NCBI GenBank assembly: GCA_022827425.1
Contig: JAJDSZ010000129.1
Location: 27,084 to 91,083, forward strand
DNA from: Pseudomonadales bacterium
Lineage (GTDB): Bacteria > Pseudomonadota > Gammaproteobacteria > Pseudomonadales > Pseudohongiellaceae
DNA: 64,000 nucleotides
Direction of reading: 5' to 3'
Part shown: in pieces, positions 60,179 to 64,000 of the stretch
Layout: every line of letters starts with the position of its first letter
Position numbering within the stretch: the stretch's first letter is position 1
Made by a program: the position numbers and the translations under genes
Notes under the pieces: generated by a model
Databases searched by the model: none
What the model saw: the letters and a program-made list of their open reading frames with translations, nothing else
Told to the model about the DNA's origin: nothing

Positions 60179-61243
60179 TCACCGCTTGGCGGGCGCCAGC
60201 GGGAAGCACCGCAGACCTGCGTAGGCTTTCGCCCGCAAGCGCTCGGCGTTCACCACGATCTTGATGTGATTGATACCCATGCGCAGCTCGTAGGTTCCGT
60301 TCGCCCCGTAGAGGATGCACTGCTTCGGCCAGGACAGAAGCCCGTCGGCTTTCGTCTGCGAGCACAATCCCATTTCGACCAGCCGATTTATCAGGCCGCG
60401 CCAATGGGAGCTTCTTGTCGTGCGCCAGGCCGAGAGCAGGCCTCGAAAATCCCGCTCGCCGGCGTCATTCGGGTAGATTTCAAAACCCAGTCGCGGCAGG
60501 GCGCCTTCAGGGACAACATCGAACGCCATCATGAAGCGGTTGGAGACATCGTGGAGTTCCGACAGGACGTCCAGAACCGTGGGGATCGAACCCGGCCACC
60601 GGAGCCGATCGAGAAATGGCCCCGCCTGAGCTGCCGCAACCTCGGCGACAACCAGCCTGACGGATCGCGGCGCGCGCTCGGGAAAGGCGGCGGCGAACGC
60701 GACTACCGCGCCGGAGGGCAGCACGGCAAATGCGCGGGACAATGTGCGGGTCAGGGCGCACCGTTCCCGTCGCGAGTCACTCCGGCCAAGGACATGACCG
60801 AGCGTGGCGGCGAGGTGGGCCGGTTCGAATGTCGCCCCGTCCGGAGCTAAAGATGCGTCCGATCGCAAATTGATCGCCGGAGCCGCTTTCCGCTCCTCGG
60901 GGATGTCAATGAGATCGTATTCGAGCATCAGCCATCGGTACGATTCCGGCTTGCTGGCCAGCCAGGCGTCGAGTGAGGGTTTCAGGGATGTTGCCGCAGC
61001 CTCGTCCGCGCCCGCCAGGTAGCGGTGCGGGACCTGTGAAGAGGTCACGGTGAGCGAGAAGTCTGCAGCCGGTTCCGGGTCGTCGAGTTGCACTTCGAAG
61101 ATGCACAGGTTCGCCGCGACGGCTGCGGGAAAATCTCCGACCCGCCGCAGCAACCGGTCTCGACCCCGTCCAGCGAGCAGGGATTCGGGAATCCGTGGCT
61201 GCAATGCCTCGAGCAGGTCCCGAAGTTGCGTCATTGCGCTCAT
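60179..61243 (-). CDS. Hypothetical protein of the halogenase/RiPP cluster
   Basis: MSAMTQLRDLLEALQPRIPESLLAGRGRDRLLRRVGDFPAAVAANLCIFEVQLDDPEPAADFSLTVTSS... ~354 codons, minus strand, co-directional with the halogenase. Confidence 0.65.
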   Translation of the reverse strand: MSAMTQLRDLLEALQPRIPESLLAGRGRDRLLRRVGDFPAAVAANLCIFEVQLDDPEPAADFSLTVTSSQVPHRYLAGADEAAATSLKPSLDAWLASKPESYRWLMLEYDLIDIPEERKAAPAINLRSDASLAPDGATFEPAHLAATLGHVLGRSDSRRERCALTRTLSRAFAVLPSGAVVAFAAAFPERAPRSVRLVVAEVAAAQAGPFLDRLRWPGSIPTVLDVLSELHDVSNRFMMAFDVVPEGALPRLGFEIYPNDAGERDFRGLLSAWRTTRSSHWRGLINRLVEMGLCSQTKADGLLSWPKQCILYGANGTYELRMGINHIKIVVNAERLRAKAYAGLRCFPLAPAKR

Positions 61244-61325
61244 GCCTTTCTCACTCGGTGATCGCGCCAGGGGACAATCCCGTAGCGGGGCCCGTTGCCC
61301 CATGTCGATATCGGGAGGCGTGGCA

Positions 61326-62816
61326 TCAGGCGGGTGGCGCCTTGCAGTAATCGTCAATGAACTGCTGATGGCCGGGAAGCTGATCGACCCGCTCTTCGAC
61401 CTGGCGGTGGATGTCGGCCAGATATTTTCCGAGCTCGTCCTTGCCCATGGCATTAACGATAGGGTGATACTGTTCCGGAATCAGGCCCTGCCCGAGCATG
61501 ACCTGCACCCAAAAATTCGTGGCGAACAGTTCCCCCGGGTTCCAGGCAATCCGGCCAGTTTGTCGAAACAACTCGATTCGGTGCGTCAGGGAGTCGGGAA
61601 TGTCCATGGTCCGGCACTGTCGCCAGAAAGGCGTATCCGACCGACCGTTCACATGGTAATGGAAGATGATAAAGTCGCGGATATTGTCAATCTCGTCCTG
61701 CGTCTTGGCGTTGAATTCGGCAATGGCGGGTTCGCGGACCCCCCTTTCGGGAAACAACTCGACCAGGCGGGTGACGCCACGCTGAATGAGATGGATGCTG
61801 GTCGATTCCAGCGGTTCCAGAAAGCCTGACGCCAGCCCCAGGGCAACGCAGTTCTTGTGCCAATACTTCCGCCTCTGGCCGGCCCTGAAACGGATCAGCC
61901 GGGGCTCGGCGAGCACGGCGCCCTGGACATTATCGAGCAGCCGCGCCCGGGCCTCGTCGTCGGACCAGTGCCGGGAACTGAATACCATGCCGTTGCCGAC
62001 GCGGTGCTGCAACGGAATGCGCCACTGCCACCCTGCTTCATGGGCTGTCGAGCGTGTGTACGGGGAGGGAGGGGCGGTAATTGCGGTTGGTACGGCGATT
62101 GCGCTGTCACAATGCAGCCAGTCGCCATAGCCGTCGAAACCGACATTCAGGGCCTGCCCGATCAGGAGCCCGCGAAAGCCGGTGCAATCTATAAAGAAGT
62201 CGCCCGTGACCAGTTGCCCTGACTGCAGGCGGAGGCCGGTGATGAACCCGCTGGCCGGATCCTGTTCCACCTGTTCGATTCTTCCTTCATGGCGAATGAC
62301 GCCGGACTCCTCGGCAATCCCTCGCAGGAATTGTCCGTAGAGTCCGGCGTCGATGTGGTAGGCGTAGTTCAGGACGGTGTGCAGGCCGATGGCAAACCGG
62401 TTGCGTAAAGCCGCGGACGTTTCCAGACAGTATTCTCCGTAGCTCCGCGCCAGCCCCAGGCGGCGCCCCCTCAGCCAGTAATTCTGAAAACCCACCGCCC
62501 AGCGTTCCCTTCCGGCCCAGCCAAAGGAACCGAAGTAGTTCTCGCCCAGGTTCCGCCAGTTCTCGAAGAAAATTCCAAGCTTGAAAGTACCCTGAACGGC
62601 GCGGAGGAACTCGGGTTCACTCACGTTCATGTATTTGTGGAAAAGATGCAGCGGCGGGATCGTCGCTTCGCCCACGCCGACAGTTCCGATCTCATCGGAT
62701 TCCACGAGGGCAATGTCCAGAATCTCGCCGAAATGGCGTGCGAACATTGCCGCGGCCATCCATCCCGCCGTGCCGCCACCGGCGATCACGAGTTTCCTGA
62801 TGCGCCCGTTATGCAT
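61326..62816 (-). CDS. Flavin-dependent tryptophan halogenase family protein
   Basis: KLVIAGGGTAGWMAAAMFARHFG; GTVGVGEATIPPLHLFHKYM; GTFKLGIFFENW (region of the catalytic Lys); HEAGWQWRIPLQHR (WxWxIP motif); GFLEPLESTSIHLIQ (region of the catalytic Glu). Confidence 0.93.
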   Translation of the reverse strand: MHNGRIRKLVIAGGGTAGWMAAAMFARHFGEILDIALVESDEIGTVGVGEATIPPLHLFHKYMNVSEPEFLRAVQGTFKLGIFFENWRNLGENYFGSFGWAGRERWAVGFQNYWLRGRRLGLARSYGEYCLETSAALRNRFAIGLHTVLNYAYHIDAGLYGQFLRGIAEESGVIRHEGRIEQVEQDPASGFITGLRLQSGQLVTGDFFIDCTGFRGLLIGQALNVGFDGYGDWLHCDSAIAVPTAITAPPSPYTRSTAHEAGWQWRIPLQHRVGNGMVFSSRHWSDDEARARLLDNVQGAVLAEPRLIRFRAGQRRKYWHKNCVALGLASGFLEPLESTSIHLIQRGVTRLVELFPERGVREPAIAEFNAKTQDEIDNIRDFIIFHYHVNGRSDTPFWRQCRTMDIPDSLTHRIELFRQTGRIAWNPGELFATNFWVQVMLGQGLIPEQYHPIVNAMGKDELGKYLADIHRQVEERVDQLPGHQQFIDDYCKAPPA

Positions 62817-62907
62817 GGCCCGCTGCTGGAGGGTTCAGCCTTCCGGCACGCATGTCCCGGGCCTGCCGGCGCGGCGAACCATTACCGTCGGAGACACGAC
62901 ATGAGGC

Positions 62908-63171
62908 TCACCAGGTGTCGATGTCGCCAAAACCGCCGCCGACCACGCCGCCGATTTCCCGGTCCGACAGGTTCCGGCCTTCCGGCGGCAGGACCAGGTG
63001 AAAATCGGTGGCGTTGTCTTGAAGGACACGGACGTTGACGCCATCCGGAACCGAAAGTCCGGTGGCGTCCTTGATGGCTGCCTTCGGATTCTCCAGGAGT
63101 TGGGCGCGGAATGCCGCGTCCTCCTCGGCCTTGGCAAGAAGCTGTTGCTGGATCTGTGATGAGGTGTTCAT
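62908..63171 (-). CDS. NHLP-type (nitrile hydratase-like leader) RiPP precursor peptide
   Basis: 87 aa MNTSSQIQQQLLAKAEEDAAFRAQLLENPKAAIKDATGLSVPDGVNVRVLQDNATDFHLVLPPEGRNLSDREIGGVVGGGFGDIDTW; typical NHLP leader, GG-type processing region, short C-terminal tail with Trp. Confidence 0.88.
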   Translation of the reverse strand: MNTSSQIQQQLLAKAEEDAAFRAQLLENPKAAIKDATGLSVPDGVNVRVLQDNATDFHLVLPPEGRNLSDREIGGVVGGGFGDIDTW

Positions 63172-63254
63172 GTTCGACTGCCTTCTCCGGTGATCGCTGC
63201 TCGGAGCAGCACTGTGACTGCGACGATAACAGATATCCTGACCTCACTCCAATG

Positions 63255-63992
63255 TCATGTGACCTTGATACCCCAGTCGATCATTTTCTCATGACGCCAG
63301 GATGACAGCCTGCCATCCGGATACGATGTCGGAATCTCGGCCTGGAATCTGGACCTCCTTCCCGCGGGGTCGTCTTCGGCAAAGAGGGCAACAACCCGGG
63401 CTTCTACGGAAAATCGCCTTGGCGCGCCGTCCCGGGTCGTCGGATCGTTGAAAGCCGTGTGAAAGGTGACCCGGCATGCCGGATCCTCGATGCGGGAATC
63501 GTACTGCCTGAAGATCAGCGCCTCGCCCGGCTCCATTCCGGGAAAGTAATGCCAGCACTGGGCCGTGTCATGAACGAGACGGTACTGCACCAGGCGGGTG
63601 GCCGGCTCGGTCAGGCGCCGCCCATCTGAGCTGATCATGTCGTCGGCGGAGACGGTCGCATGGTCGCACAGGGCAAGGGGCTTTGACTCGATCGCCCGCA
63701 GGGGATCCGTACTCCGCCAGACGTTGTAAACGCCGAAGTGACGGTCGTCCGGTATGGCAAGCACATCCTCGACATAGGGAGTCATGTCTGCGTGGGCCAT
63801 TTCCGCATAGGCGCCGGCGCCGCCGGGCAAAATCGGCTCACCGACACGAAACTCGTGCTGCATGGTCCGGGCGGAAAGGCATCCAGTCGCATTCATGACC
63901 AGTTCCGCGCAATGGTCGTAGAAGCGGGAAACAACGCTGTCGCGATCGCCGTAATCGATGTCGAGAGGCGCGTGCACAAGCTCGAATCCCAT
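63255..63992 (-). CDS. CmcJ/NvfI-like oxidoreductase (5' end near window edge)
   Basis: FGVYNVWRSTDPLRAIESKPLALCDHATVSADDMISSD...YRLVHDTAQCWHYFPGMEPGEALIFRQYDSRIEDPACRVTFHTAFNDP: NVWRP..PLAxCDxxSV and WYYFPxM..DExLxFxxYDS-type motifs. Confidence 0.75.
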   Translation of the reverse strand: MGFELVHAPLDIDYGDRDSVVSRFYDHCAELVMNATGCLSARTMQHEFRVGEPILPGGAGAYAEMAHADMTPYVEDVLAIPDDRHFGVYNVWRSTDPLRAIESKPLALCDHATVSADDMISSDGRRLTEPATRLVQYRLVHDTAQCWHYFPGMEPGEALIFRQYDSRIEDPACRVTFHTAFNDPTTRDGAPRRFSVEARVVALFAEDDPAGRRSRFQAEIPTSYPDGRLSSWRHEKMIDWGIKVT

Positions 63993-64000
63993 GCGCCTGA

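Overview
The window is a GC-rich bacterial chromosome segment, most likely gammaproteobacterial. It has a core backbone plus several accessory blocks. Core: the complete S10-spc-alpha ribosomal supercluster on the minus strand (rpsJ to rplQ, ~15.1-29.6 kb), hemA-prfA-prmC plus moeB, lolB-ispE-tRNA-Gln(TTG)-prs-rplY-pth-ychF, glpK, and assorted metabolic and transport genes. Accessory: (1) an AT-richer, tightly packed co-directional operon at ~52.6-59.9 kb encoding a DndC/IbrA-like sulfurtransferase, a DUF262/DUF1524 (SspE/GmrSD-like) protein, a compact SNF2 helicase, two ParB-like proteins, a beta-CASP-like metallo-beta-lactamase-fold nuclease and a membrane zinc-ribbon protein; this is the best candidate for an undescribed nucleic-acid modification/defence system. 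(2) A truncated-by-window RiPP cluster at 60.2-64.0 kb with an NHLP-type precursor ending ...VVGGGFGDIDTW, an adjacent flavin-dependent tryptophan halogenase, a CmcJ/NvfI-like oxidoreductase and an unknown protein, which suggests a peptidyl-Trp halogenation pathway. (3) Two families of intergenic palindromic repeats, one of which is translated as a C-terminal extension of ribosomal protein L15 and also supplies the start region of lolB. (4) Several N-terminally truncated transporter remnants (NhaC, BCCT, SSS). No rRNA and no convincing CRISPR array were seen. All family calls come from reading motifs in the translated sequence; no database search was run.
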